A program made the position numbers and the translations under genes. 64,000 bases of DNA from Watersipora subatra (taxonomy: Eukaryota; Bryozoa; Gymnolaemata; Cheilostomatida; Watersiporidae). Below are positions 1 through 11,800 of this stretch, one piece after another (the stretch's first letter is position 1; each line of letters begins with the position of its first letter). The stretch covers positions 3,100,001 to 3,164,000 of the forward strand of contig NC_088711.1 in the NCBI RefSeq assembly GCF_963576615.1, given 5' to 3'. The notes under the pieces are model-generated. The model made no database searches, had not been told where the DNA came from, and worked only from the letters and a program-made list of their open reading frames with translations.

Positions 1-1769
1 CTGCATTCATGCATATGCAGTCATGAATGATATGAATGTACTTGTAGTCTATACTTGTACTATCAGAAAGTTTGATTATACGTCTTGAGAGTTTGAGATA
101 CAATGTTGCATGAGTAACACTAGGTTTAGTGTAAATGCAGATCGCAGCCGTTCTGCATAATACCAATATATAGCCAGTCATGTTATGCAACATGTGTAAC
201 AAATGTTCCTTTTTTGCTTCTTCCTGCGTTGTAGAGTTTGTAACCAAGATCAGTGTCAAAAGTCATTGCCAAGAAAGCTAAAGTAAAAAGAATATTATTT
301 TGTTAACATGCCTCCTATATCATAAATTCGATTGGCTTGTGCGCTTAGGTCAACTCAATTTTCTATTAACTTTTTTCCCCTCAAACCGTTGACTAAGCTT
401 ATATATTCAATTCTGCATGTTTAGGAAATTATAGCTATCAATTTTCATAATACCCTAAATGAATAATGAGTAAAATGCCTCGAATGAGTAAAATACAGTA
501 GCTATTTCTGTTGCGCTTTGACTTACCTATGCATTCTAAATCTAGCTTATATGCTACAAATAGGCTGTCGTATCTACGATATACCCAAGGACTTGAGTTT
601 TTTAGCTAGTATAAAGATTCTTTGTGTCGCTTTGAATGATTAGCATTACCACCAAATAGAGAGGTTACAAGGGTCATGGAAGCTGAGGGTTATAACCGTA
701 ATTATTTTACCATAATTGAAGAAACGTTTTCAAAAAGTTATGTCAGCAGCGGATTCGAGCAGGCGCATGTGCCGTTCCTGCAAGCTGTTAAAAGATCATT
801 GTATAGAGAGCGCAATGCTGTCAAAAGAGCATAAATAGACTCAATACGGTGCCCTTATACTTCCTGTGACCTTAATCTCTCTGTAATTTGCTTGACATAA
901 ACTGTGTGTACGCACGAAACATGCTGTTACTTCTGCTGCTCAAAATAGAGCTGCCTGTGATTAGCGAAAGGACTAGTTTTCAAAACATTTGTTTCAGTTT
1001 GATAAAAGATCTATTTCCTTTTTGCCACATATTTCTCTGGTCATGAGTGGTCAGTAAGCTAGAGCTTTCCGTGTTCGTTAAATGGTTGGTCCGTTTGACT
1101 GTAATGGTGTCTTTCCATACTTTTTAGCGTAAAAATAGCTGAAGAGAAGATTCGATATGCTTCTTACAACTGTGTTGCCATAGATACTGACCTCAATCCA
1201 TGGGAAGAATGAAGGAATTGTTTGCCTAGAGCCCTAAATGTTACACTCTCAGATTGTCATAGATTTGATCATCATCGTAAGCGGATCTCTAAGCTGCTCC
1301 CTCGTGTGACGAGCCTTAGCAAGCTTTTTATTTGTTAGTTAATTTATATGGCTCTATTATATATTTATGTAAAATTTGTTACATGCACAGGTACATGTTC
1401 GATACAGTCTGTCTATATTGTCTTTGGTGAGATTGCCCTTGCAAGAGAACCGTGGAACATTTCCATATTTAATTGCACGCTTTGACTATGCAGCTTCCGA
1501 ACAGCTATGAATACCTTTGCTCTCATCAAAGTGCACATTTGTCCCCATCCTGAAACAACCTGCGTGGTCTTTGAACCTACAAAATAGAAATATCTGAAAA
1601 CATGTGTCCAGAAAGTTTTAAATCTGGAAGGGATTATTTGTATTCATCAAAAATATTACAAACAGTAACAATGAAGCGCATCCTAGTGGTACCCTCATTA
1701 AAGACAAAACTGTTTTATTTCACCCAACATGACATTAAAAGATAATTGAGCACCTTGTTATTACATGCC
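1..1769. other. No recognisable gene
   Basis: AT-rich sequence with stops in all frames and no ORF or exon that I can tie to a family. It lies downstream of the minus-strand NME6-type gene. That gene's last identified exon ends at an intron donor, so its remaining 3' exon(s) may lie here or beyond the left edge, but I could not pick them out. Confidence 0.5.
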
Positions 1770-1985
1770 CACATCAACAGCGCTCCACATCAACAGCGCT
1801 CCACATCAACAGCGCTCCACATCAACAGCGCTCCACATCAACAACGCTCCACATCAACAGCGCTCCACATCAACAGCGCTCCACATCAACAGCGCTACTC
1901 ATTAACAGCGCTCCACATCAGCAGCGTTCCACATCAACAGCGCTCCACATCAACAGCGCTCCACATCAACAGCGCTCCACATGAT
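1770..1985. repeat. 16-bp minisatellite
   Basis: About 13 tandem copies of a 16-bp unit, CACATCAACAGCGCTC, with a few point variants near 1890-1930. Because 16 is not a multiple of 3, three units make a 48-bp, 16-residue period, and one plus frame stays open through the array. The open frame is a by-product of a stop-free unit, not a gene. It sits just downstream of NME6-type exon 5, probably in the following intron. Confidence 0.95.
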
Positions 1986-2051
1986 AAAGCCAACAGCTTC
2001 ACTTTAATATTGATTAGGTGAACAAAAATATGTATGACTTACAAGTCTTAC

Positions 2052-3295
2052 CATTTTTCAGCATCAAACTCGGGAAAGAAAAATTTAATTTCAGTCAGCG
2101 CCGATTCGGACGAATCGCTGCCGTGAGTGGCATTCCTTGTATCAGAAATGCCATAGCGACCTCGAATGGAAGAGGGCACCTCATGCTGCGTCCTGACAGC
2201 AGTAAAGACAAGTTTTAAATATTACAGAAAACAAACCTGCAATGGTGATTTTTAGGGCTTGCTAGATATTGCTTAATGAAGAAACCTACTTGTAGACTTT
2301 GGTCGGGCCCATAAGAGCTCTCCATCTTGTCACGATATCATTTCCAGCTAGAGTGAAGGCTAACAAAGGTCCACTGAAAAGAGGAGCAATAAAACAGGAT
2401 ATATCAGTCACATAAAGATGTATTATATAAACCGAAAGACACGTTCTATATTTACCTTGTCATATACGTAACCAGTCTGTTGTAGAAGAATTTACCTGCA
2501 GATAAAAACAAAAAACTACTGAAATACAATAGAAAGCAAATGTACAACAGATCACCTTATGTTGAACTCTTCAAAGGAAAATCACGACTATAGCCCAAAT
2601 CAATTGATGGCGGCTCTACCTCTAATCAACATATTATCAACTGTTCTGTCAGAATTTTGGTGTCCATACCAAGTACAGCTTAATTACAGAGTACAAACGG
2701 GCCATTGGCTCAACCATACGACTTCTTTTAAACAATATGATGTGTTAGATAGCTTGTCAACAGATGTTGTTTGCAAAATTTCAAATGTTTGCGAACATAT
2801 CGAATTTCGGTTCTAGTGCTATATGACACTAGGATCCATAGCTTCTTCGACAAGTCACAAAGACACGTTTGAAGTAAAACAATAAATCGTAAAATAGGTG
2901 AACTACCTTCATGCTCCCGATAGAATTCTGCTGCACAGCTGGGACTTAGGAGAGTTTGTTTTCTTTGAATTATGTAAATGTTTTCCTTTCTAATTAGCTC
3001 AATGATGCTCTACAAAAGGTGTAACTCTACAAGCTGTTGGAAGTTAGTTTCTTAAAAAGAACAGCAAACATAAATAATTTTTAAAATCTTAATGCAAAAC
3101 AAGTGAAATGATGGCAACTATGTTAACAATAACCATATGTGGAATAACTGACAAAAATAAAGGATTAAATCATAAAAGGTTTGCAAGGTTCTATCTAGAA
3201 AAGGAAAACCATTAGAGACTTACTTGAACCGCGTGTGGCCTAACTAATGTAGAAGGCTTCACCAAGGCAAGCGTGAGACCAAATGTGCTGTTCAT
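2052..3295 (-). CDS. NME6: NME6-type nucleoside diphosphate kinase (3' end missing)
   Basis: Predicted exons on the minus strand: 3295-3224, 3009-2907, 2495-2456, 2373-2290 and 2192-2052, all with GT/AG borders and consistent phases. The start ATG at 3295 is preceded in frame by TGA. The joined protein begins MNSTFGLTLALVKPS and carries the NDP-kinase core. The active-site segment is RNATHGSDS, with the phospho-accepting His near residue 123. The downstream FFFPEF segment and the upstream WRALMGPTKVY segment resemble the NME6 branch rather than NME1/2. NDP kinases move the gamma-phosphate between nucleotides; vertebrate NME6 is reported to be mitochondrial. The usual KPD motif near the N-terminus reads KPS here. 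The last exon ends in phase 2 after codons for AEK and TG (probably Trp), so a further C-terminal exon is expected to the left and was not identified. Confidence 0.88.
2508..2706. repeat. Direct duplication, copy 1 (NME6 intron 2)
   Basis: A segment of about 200 bp, nearly identical to 3360-3556 in the same orientation. It lies in intron 2 of the NME6-type gene. The match begins in AAAAACTACT and ends at the GGGCCAT motif, after which the two copies diverge. Small indels include the loss of one ATT near the middle of copy 2. Confidence 0.9.
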
Positions 3296-3359
3296 TCAAA
3301 ACCACCTTTCTGAAATTATAAAAACTTCAGGTTCTACACTAACAATTTATTAGAAAAAC

Positions 3360-3556
3360 AAAAAACTACTAAAATAAAATACAATAGAAAGCAAATGTAC
3401 AACAGATCACCTTATGTTGAACTCTTTAAAGGAAAATCACAACTATAGCCCAAATCAATTGATGACGGCTCTACCTCTAATCAACATATCAACTGTTCTT
3501 TCTGAATTTTGGTGTCCATACCAAGTACAGCTTAACTACAGAGTACAAACGGGCCA
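3360..3556. repeat. Direct duplication, copy 2 (upstream of NME6)
   Basis: Second copy of the segment at 2508-2706, about 850 bp away and just upstream of NME6-type coding exon 1. It differs by a few substitutions and small indels. No inverted termini are visible, so this may be a segmental duplication or two copies of a short dispersed repeat. Confidence 0.9.
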
Positions 3557-5813
3557 TGGAAAAAATGCATGCGACGATGGACCTCAGGGCTAGCTTTTAG
3601 CTGCAAATATTTTATGAATGTATATTGCTCAATTTTTGAGCCAAAGACTCTGAAAAAAATTAAAGAATACCAAAATAAATTCTATGTAGCAATCAATGTA
3701 CACCAAACAGATCTTTCAAGGTGCGTATTGCCAAAAATATACCCAACCTTTTTCCTGTCGTCATAGGTTTGGTGAGCATAATCGATCAAGTTCTCTACTA
3801 GCAAATGTGTTTAAAAAGGAGACTATTTATGGGCTTATTGTTTTCATAACTTTATCAGCTTACATTTCTTAAGGCTAGCTACACTTTGGTTGAAAATAAA
3901 AATTACATATGACTAAACATTTGCAAAGCTAATTTGCAACATTTTAATTTTTGAGGCTGTTTCATTTAGTATATTTTAATTAATGTTGCAGTTAAAAGCC
4001 TTTCCTAGCAAGCAAGTTCAGATCTACAGTACTTCACTACCGACCAGCTCTTTTTCCTGAAGAGAAAAGGAAACGGTATAGTCATGTTCTAGTGAATTGC
4101 ATTTACGAGATAAATGTAGTGTTTTGGCCCATAGGCACTTGTGGCCTCTAGTAATTTAATGCTTTCATGTTTTACACATGGGAAGCTTTTGGCAGCCCTA
4201 TAACATTATTAAGCTGTAACAGCTGACGGATTTCATATCAATGTGGCTGGCTGAGGGGCTATCAGCTATTACAGACGTTTCAGATTGGTTTAGATAACAA
4301 ATGTGAAATCGCTATGAATATTGAGATACATAAGTTAATATTAGAGCTATTTAATGTTGAACAAATGATGTCATGCGCCGTATGGTTGCTTGTTCTATGA
4401 GCGACAAGCGAACGTGCTTACCATGGGTACATGACCTGTCATACCGTTTAATGAATGTTAAACGTGTTGCTTCTTTAAATTACAAAACAAAAATTGGCTA
4501 TAAGAAGTAACCAGTTGTTTCACTGAAGATGAGTAAAGTTAAATCTCAACATTTTAGTTCATGCGGCAATTTATCAATTTATAAGTAAATAGAACAGCCA
4601 TTAGATTCTAATTCGCAATAAATATTGGCATTTAGATTATGATTGGCAGTGATTGCTACTCTAAATGCACGGGTGCTACGTAATAGCTACCAGTATCGGA
4701 ATGATAATAAATTGATATATAAACTGTTTAACGCACGTGCACTAGCGAAGGAATTTAATATCTGCCATAATTGATGCTTTTAGCACAGCCAAAATGCTTT
4801 AATTATCTAAAAAATAAAAAAATAATAAGGGTGAAACCTGAAAGGTTCGCCTAGTAGCATTAGCTAAAACCAGCTAATGATTAGCAAATACATAAAATGT
4901 AAATTTCTGATTTTCATTTACATGTACTTAAAAATCAAAAAAACTGGCAACGCTAAATACCTAGCTTGATTTTACATAGAAATGTAGTATAACTAAAACA
5001 GAACGGTCTATTCAGTGTCGTATAGCGTCCCTATACGACACTGGGTCTATTAAGAATAAGAGCTAATGGCGTTAGGAAACTAGTTCAAAAGACAACAACT
5101 CTGAACTTGTTCATAGCGAAATTAGCATCAAATTATCGTGCCGTGTTAAATCTTTATTACGCAAGAATACCGTTATACAAACTATGATATATATGCCGTC
5201 AGTCGATTTTTTGGATAAAAGCATATCTTTTATATTTCTGTATTAAAGCTTTCAGATGTGCAACAGTGAGAAACTCTACATAGATATTAGAAAGTTAGCT
5301 CACAGATGAGGCTTCGCTTCTCAAATACATTTTTTCTGAATTTACTTGTTACACAAAAATGAACTATATGACAGCTGTGCCAGCTGTTGGCATTGTTTTG
5401 TTTACATTGCATTGTTTTTGAAACGCTTTGGAAACTAGGATTTGATAGCTAACTCATATTTCAAAATACAAATGAAAGCTATGTAAATACTGTATAGGTA
5501 AGTTCAATACCACCATGATTCAAAATTTGAGCGAATGATGTATTGTGCGCTATGAAACAGGAGAAAGACACTAATAATGATACACATCTTCGGATCCAGC
5601 ATTAAACCATTCAATAGATGATAGGTGGGACGGTCATAAAATAGCAAAATCAAACATTTCTTTATCATTAGTAATATCTCTATAGTTAATGTATCTATCA
5701 TTTGTAGAAAATATTTTCAAACAGTACAAAATTTACCTGCATCAACAAAGAGAGATGGTAGGAAAAAGAAAAGTGCACAAAACAATTATAAAAATCTAAA
5801 TAGCTGGCATAAC
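3557..5813. other. Intergenic, NME6 upstream / coactivator downstream
   Basis: No coding exon recognised. It separates two minus-strand genes, so it should contain the coactivator 3' UTR and the NME6 promoter. A splice acceptor precedes the NME6 start codon (AG near 3310), implying a 5' UTR exon somewhere here. The only distinct structure is the hairpin at 5013-5043. Confidence 0.5.
5013..5043. repeat. 13-bp perfect hairpin
   Basis: Arms CAGTGTCGTATAG and CTATACGACACTG are exact reverse complements around a 5-nt loop. The surrounding GGTCTATT-like motifs extend the symmetry imperfectly. Confidence 0.9.
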
Positions 5814-8800
5814 CTATTTCATCTTTCGCAATGATTGTTTCAGTAGCCTATCAAAGTCATCCTCGCTAGTAGTTGGACCTCTACGAGGAGCCCACTCTTC
5901 TTTCACAGCCTGACAACCATCTACAAACACAGGAAACCTCAGAAATACAAAACGATATATCAAAGGAGATGCGTGGTTGCTGCATGTATTACTCATTTCT
6001 TGCTGCAAACAGCAAGGAATGAGTAATACATGAGAAGCAAAAAGCATTTTAAAATTAATCCGATACCATCAAACCTCTGATTGAACGCCACCTCTATTTG
6101 ATGGCCACCTTTATTTGAACGCCACCTCCATTTGAACACCACATCTATTTGAGGGCCACTATAGAAAACCGGTTAAAAAATAGAGCGCCATCTTTCAATC
6201 GAATGCCGCCTTTATTTGACTGTCCCTTTGACATTCTTTGATCTTTACAAACCCATAATGGCATCCATAAAAAATGTCCACAAAATCGTACTGATAATGA
6301 CGTGACTCAGTTATATCAATAACAGTTCTTTCGTTGTTTCTTTCGTGTCGAAGTCGGTTTTCCAAGTCCAAAGCTTTTTGGTTTTTTCGTTAAAACTTCA
6401 AAACAACACGACAGAAATAATTATTAACTCTCTCCGGCTAATAGTAGTTCTTTGTTTAACGCGGTCTTGATAGTTTGAAGTATGTGGAAAACGGTTTAAA
6501 TTTACAATGATATGTGAATGACTAGTTTTAGGCTAAATGTTAAGCTTAGCACCGATGCGGCTAAAAGTTTATTATCCTTTGTGCATAATGCAACTAGTAA
6601 GTTTTGCTCGGCTAAAAAAATGTTAGTACGTTAATATCGACTAGTTCAGTAATGCAGAAGAGTTGAAATCAGAAAACATTGTGGAAAATATGAAACAGTC
6701 AGAAAATAAAATCGTTCCAAACAAAAGCAACAATCAGAACGCAACTAGCTGAGCAAACGATGCAACTATTTTTGTTGATATCAATTTTTTTTGCATGTAT
6801 TATAAGTATGATTTGTTTGTCACTTGTTCTTGAATATAAATTTGTAGCAGTTGATCGATTATAATTATATAACTTATAAATTGGCAGATTTATAGCATAT
6901 TATTTGACAGCATCATCGCGGTTACATAAAGCTTACGATAGATCAACACTTATAACTTTCTTCTATTGCACATGAAAAGGTAGTTTTGGTTGCCAACTGT
7001 AGGAAACATATCAACAAGTGCTTTCATACAGCATTGGTAAATATAGTGATAAAATAAAAGTATGCCATTAAATTCAGAAATAAAATATAAAGCTCCAACA
7101 AATTGCAAAGCAGGGCACAAGACTGTAATACCATCGTAAATTAATTGCAAGCAATAGATATCAACTAGTGGAGATATTTCGGTAACGATGCATCTTAGGT
7201 CGGTACAACGCGCATTCAACGCATGCGCAACAGACATACAAGGCACTTGTATGTCCGTATCAATGTATCACTTGTATGTATGTATCAACTAGTAGAGATA
7301 TTTCAGCAGAGATATTTCTAATCTACGGCGGTCTCGCGATGGCGGCGATGAACTGTTCGTTTCTGTGCTTTTAAGAGCTTGTAATCACATTTCCACATAT
7401 TTTGCTACAACACAGCAGAGTAAGACATGGTAAATCTTTTAATACCAAATAACTGTAATGTGAATTTTGTTGCAAGTCAACCTTTAATACTGTAATATTA
7501 ATGTGTTAACAGTGTCACGTTGTGGCGCATGCTACTTAATTACTTTGATTACTTAATTACGCACATCAATTACTTGTGTCGGCGTTGTATTCACAATGTT
7601 TGTGCGTTGCAAGTGCCTTGTATGTCCGTTGCGTATGCATTGTATGCGCGTTGTACCGACCTAAGATGCACCGTTAACAATATTTCTTAGCTTCCCAATG
7701 CATATATATATTTAGAGATCTGTGGCAAGTTGGAGTTAAGCTAGCAGATTTCTTGTATCTAAAAGGGTTAATGTTTCTCCACCCGAAGCTGAATGTAAAA
7801 TATAGGCAACATTCGCTTCACCTGTAAAAGGGTCAAATTAATCTTCCCAAATTTCTGACGAGTTACGTAAAAAATACAACGCCAACCTCTATTTGAAAGG
7901 CACCTCCAAATATGGGTGCCTTTCAAATAGAGGTTGAAAGACACCTCTATTGACCCACCCACCATTTGACCATTGACTGCCACTATAGGGGAGTGGTTGA
8001 AAAATAGAGCACCATGGCGTTTAAAGAAATGTCATATTAGTTACTCACCTAAATCTGCATAATCTGTGGAGCAGAAATTTCTTCTTCCACCAAAGCCAAG
8101 GTTGAATTTCGGACCATAAACATCGTTACCCTCTGAACAATAATAAACAGAAAAAAGTTTTCATTTAGTTTTATAAAAATATAACTGTGCACAGATACGT
8201 AGTTTACAGTAATATTAGCAGTACCCCAACAGATATTACATTTACCAGGTTGAGCGAAGAGCAAGAATAAGAAGACCACCTTAAACAGGGTAAATTCCAG
8301 CTGATGCTACAATTACTCACTTTCTATGGCGGCATAGGCGTCAGCCTTGGAATAAAATGTGACAAAACCATAATTCTCGGCTTCATCCCGCAGACGTGTC
8401 TTAACACTTTCAATTTCTCCAAATCCAGCAAACCTCTTTCTAAGATCCGCTTTGCTGTAGTTGACATCGATGCCACCGACATAAACTACTCGCCGCTCTG
8501 CCATGGCTTTTGCGTGTGCTGCTTCCTCTTCCTTACGCCTGCATGCGGCGAATTCAGCAGAACTGGGCGATGGTGAGCTGCAAAAAAGCATACAAAACTC
8601 AAAGCACTCACAAGTATAATCTAGTTATTGATAGTCGATTTAAGTTTCAAGTGTTCACCCTAGTTGCTTCTTATTTTTAACAGAAAAACAGCAGAAATAC
8701 ATCAACTCATCACTGTTTTGACAGGTAAACTAGAAACCAAACAATTTTATATCAGCCTCATATTGATTAGATTAGCCAGCAGACCGCACTTAAATACATT

Positions 8801-11800
8801 TAAAAATGTCTATTGGCGCAAGTTTTTAAATTCGATTTGAATAACAGGAATCTCGCAGTTAGCCTTAAAAATATTGCCATCTCTCTTGCCACACATAGGA
8901 GAAAGACTGAGGTGAAAGGTTATTTCTACTACAGATAGACACCATTCTTATTATGTATGGTAAAGATATATTTTTGTTTTACTACATATTTTAGACAAAT
9001 ATGTTTTTATTATTTTTCCTTTGCAACGTAGACCTTGCTATCTAGAAGAAATCGATGCAAATTGACATTAAAAGCTTGTGCTTCCCTAACTTGTAACCGT
9101 AGCCATAGACTTTAAACTGAGTGAAAATGATAAAAAAATGAGAACAATTGTCGATATAAACCAATAATACTAGTTGCTGTACAGTCATTAGATTAAAAAG
9201 GAAAGTCTAGTTTTATTTCTTGTTGAGGGGCCAAATGAGTGAGTTTGGAGAGAAATTGGAACGAATTATGCAATTTATAGGTATTTTACTGCTTGTATAA
9301 CAGAATCGTTCCTAAAACGGATTTATGTTGTAGGAAAGGCTACTGTATCTACTTCAATGACTACAATCCAGAATACCAGCACAGCATTGTGAAGAATTAG
9401 GAGAAAGCTCACCGACTAGAGGAGGTCGAATCCGTAGAGGAACTTATAGACCTGTGTCTTTTCCTGTGCATATGGGACAACTCGTGGTGTCTTCCTCGAC
9501 TTGATCGAGAGTGATTTGATGACCTGCTAACAAGAAAGTGGAATTACTATACATTGTTTTTATATTTGAAAAAAATTGGGAGTCACTGACGTATGTTTTA
9601 AGACGTAAATTTATGCATCGTCAATTAAGGTATTGTTGTCGTACTTGTGTTTTTTACTGTGTCGCCGGACAGATCTCCGCCTTTGTTTTTTCGTATAAGA
9701 CGACGAGCGACGACGATGGCTACCTCTTGAGGAACTACATGAACTGCAGCTGCTGTCAGAACTTTCTGAGTCATAACTGCTTGAACTGGATGATGATCTA
9801 CCAGAACTCGGACTTCTTCTATATCTGCGTTTTCTGGGTCGCCCTCTGCAAGAACCAAGAAATTCTAACAATTGCAAAAGTAAAGAAAAAAGGATACACA
9901 AGGTCCGAAGGACAATGGCAACAATCCCCTACTTGAATGTGACCACGAGCACATCAGCAAACTTTTATCTTTCCCACGAAACAGTATGATAATCCTGATT
10001 TGTAACAGCAAAGTATGGCCAACCAAGAAAATATTACAGCAGTGCCCTACCTGTTTGGAAGAACATATGCTTTTGGTAATTCTACTTGTTTTGCCTCCAC
10101 TTTAACAGAGGGGTTAGAGACTTTAACCTTTGGCGCTTCAGCACTACAACTACAACAACCAACCGTGTACTGGTGAGCATTCTAAGTCAGTCTAAGACGA
10201 GAGCTCAACAAAGAGACAAACATCGCTATCTATAAAGCAACAGATACTCACCGGCACTCTACATGAGCCGCGCTGGAAGGAGCTTGCATAGGACTAGAAG
10301 TTTGAGCTATATATTCTGAAAAACACATATTTTGCTAAAACAAGAGAATAATAGTAATAGGTGAACGATATTAAATTGATGTGTCAAAGATCAAAGAGAG
10401 CAACTCGGAGACTTTACCAGGTATTTTGTTGATTAGTGATGTTAGTTCAGCTTTGATATTTCTATCTGGGAGATGCTTGCAATAGTAATCATGATCTGTA
10501 ATGCAACAGCAAAATATTAATAGGCTATAAAGAAAACTTGCCCACTATAGCAATAGCCAAATTTTTACAAAACAAACTCACTAGTAAACCATCCAAAACT
10601 AGTATCTACATCATCTAAATCATCCATCGGTAGTATCTACCGAGAAGACGGAGATTAAAATTTATAATGATGTAAGAGAGAAAGTTTAAGAAGCATATTG
10701 GTATACATAAAAAAGAGATGAGCGCACCTAGCACGATAGCGTGTACCAGCTCTTCCATGCTATGCCTAAATGCTTTCACTTCCACCTCTGCCATCACAGA
10801 ATTTGAATGCGATTCCCTCAGCACTTTCTGTGATGCTTTGTTGTAGAGGGTGTTGGGAGGCTGTTGAAGGGGCAGAGGCATGGCTTTGAGTGTGTCCAAC
10901 GGGATCGGTGCACTAGATGTTCGGCGCAATGGAGCATCCAGTCTCTTTATCTCCTTATCCTTGGCAGTAGTTGGGTGGGCGGTACCAACAGGGATGAGTT
11001 TTGGAAAGGGCTTCAAAGAAGCTGTAGCCGTCTGCATAAGTCTTGGGTCTTTGGTAGATTTGTCTTCTGAGGACTGAGGCAACTTACTACAGCTCTTGGA
11101 GGACTTAATGCCCGACGAAGTAGTCAGTCCAGTTTTGAGATACTTTTCATTGCTAACTCTGCCTGATACATCAAATCCTAGTTTCCGAATGGTGGGGTTT
11201 GAGGTAGACACAACTGGCTCCGGACTGGCTGCTGGAACTGCTGTAACAGCAAGGCCGCGACTTCGCCGATAGTCATCTAATGTAAGCGGCCGGGGTTTAG
11301 CTTTCACAGGAGATGCAACCTTCTCTTTGAGTGGTGACTGTTTCGTGACTGCTAAAATATAAGAGAAAAGGATGTGACCCACTAGGACAGATAAGGTGGG
11401 ATGACTGTCAACAATCTGACACGGAGAAAATAATCCTCACCTCCTTCGAACTCACGAAATAGTGCCTCCAAGTCTTCAGCCTCGATACCATCAATGTCTA
11501 CAAAAGAATGGAGATACATATCTGAACAAGGTGCTGTCTACTCTTCTGCATATGAGCTCAAAAATACTCAGCTTGCAAGTGGACACACATTCATACAGGA
11601 ATGACTAAACGGTCTATCATTGTAACACTATACAACGCTTTCCAATCCCTACCATCTCCTGTTTTATTTGTGTCACATATGCTTACCAAACAATGAAAAA
11701 TCACCCTCTTCCAATTTGGTTGAAACAGCCTCGTCTGAAATCGAATGTTCTAGCCCATTAGAAGTCATATTGTAAAGCTGATCGAGTTCCACTATCATCC

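Larger units (their letters stand above)
6069..8025. mobile_element. TA-flanked inverted-repeat element, family B, copy 1
   Basis: Lies in the last intron of the coactivator gene. The left end has several AACCTCTNATTGAACGCC-like motifs and the right end has the complement (GGCGTTTAAAG preceded by AATAGAGCACCATG). Interior blocks around 6240-6700 match copies at 31877-33498 and 41469-42753. This copy is enlarged by a nested element at 7189-7670. Terminal motifs AAACCTC/GAGGTTT next to TA in the other copies suggest a Tc1/mariner-like non-autonomous element; that assignment is inferred from ends alone. Confidence 0.75.

Noticed and set aside
1746-2021. 91-codon ORF over the 16-bp array
   Set aside because: The open frame follows from a stop-free repeat unit and has no other coding feature.
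2018-2218. 66-codon plus-strand ORF
   Set aside because: Antisense to NME6-type exon 5, which carries the NDP-kinase active site.
9538-9936. 132-codon plus-strand ORF
   Set aside because: Antisense to the Arg/Ser-rich exon of the coactivator, whose minus-strand reading has splice sites and family features.
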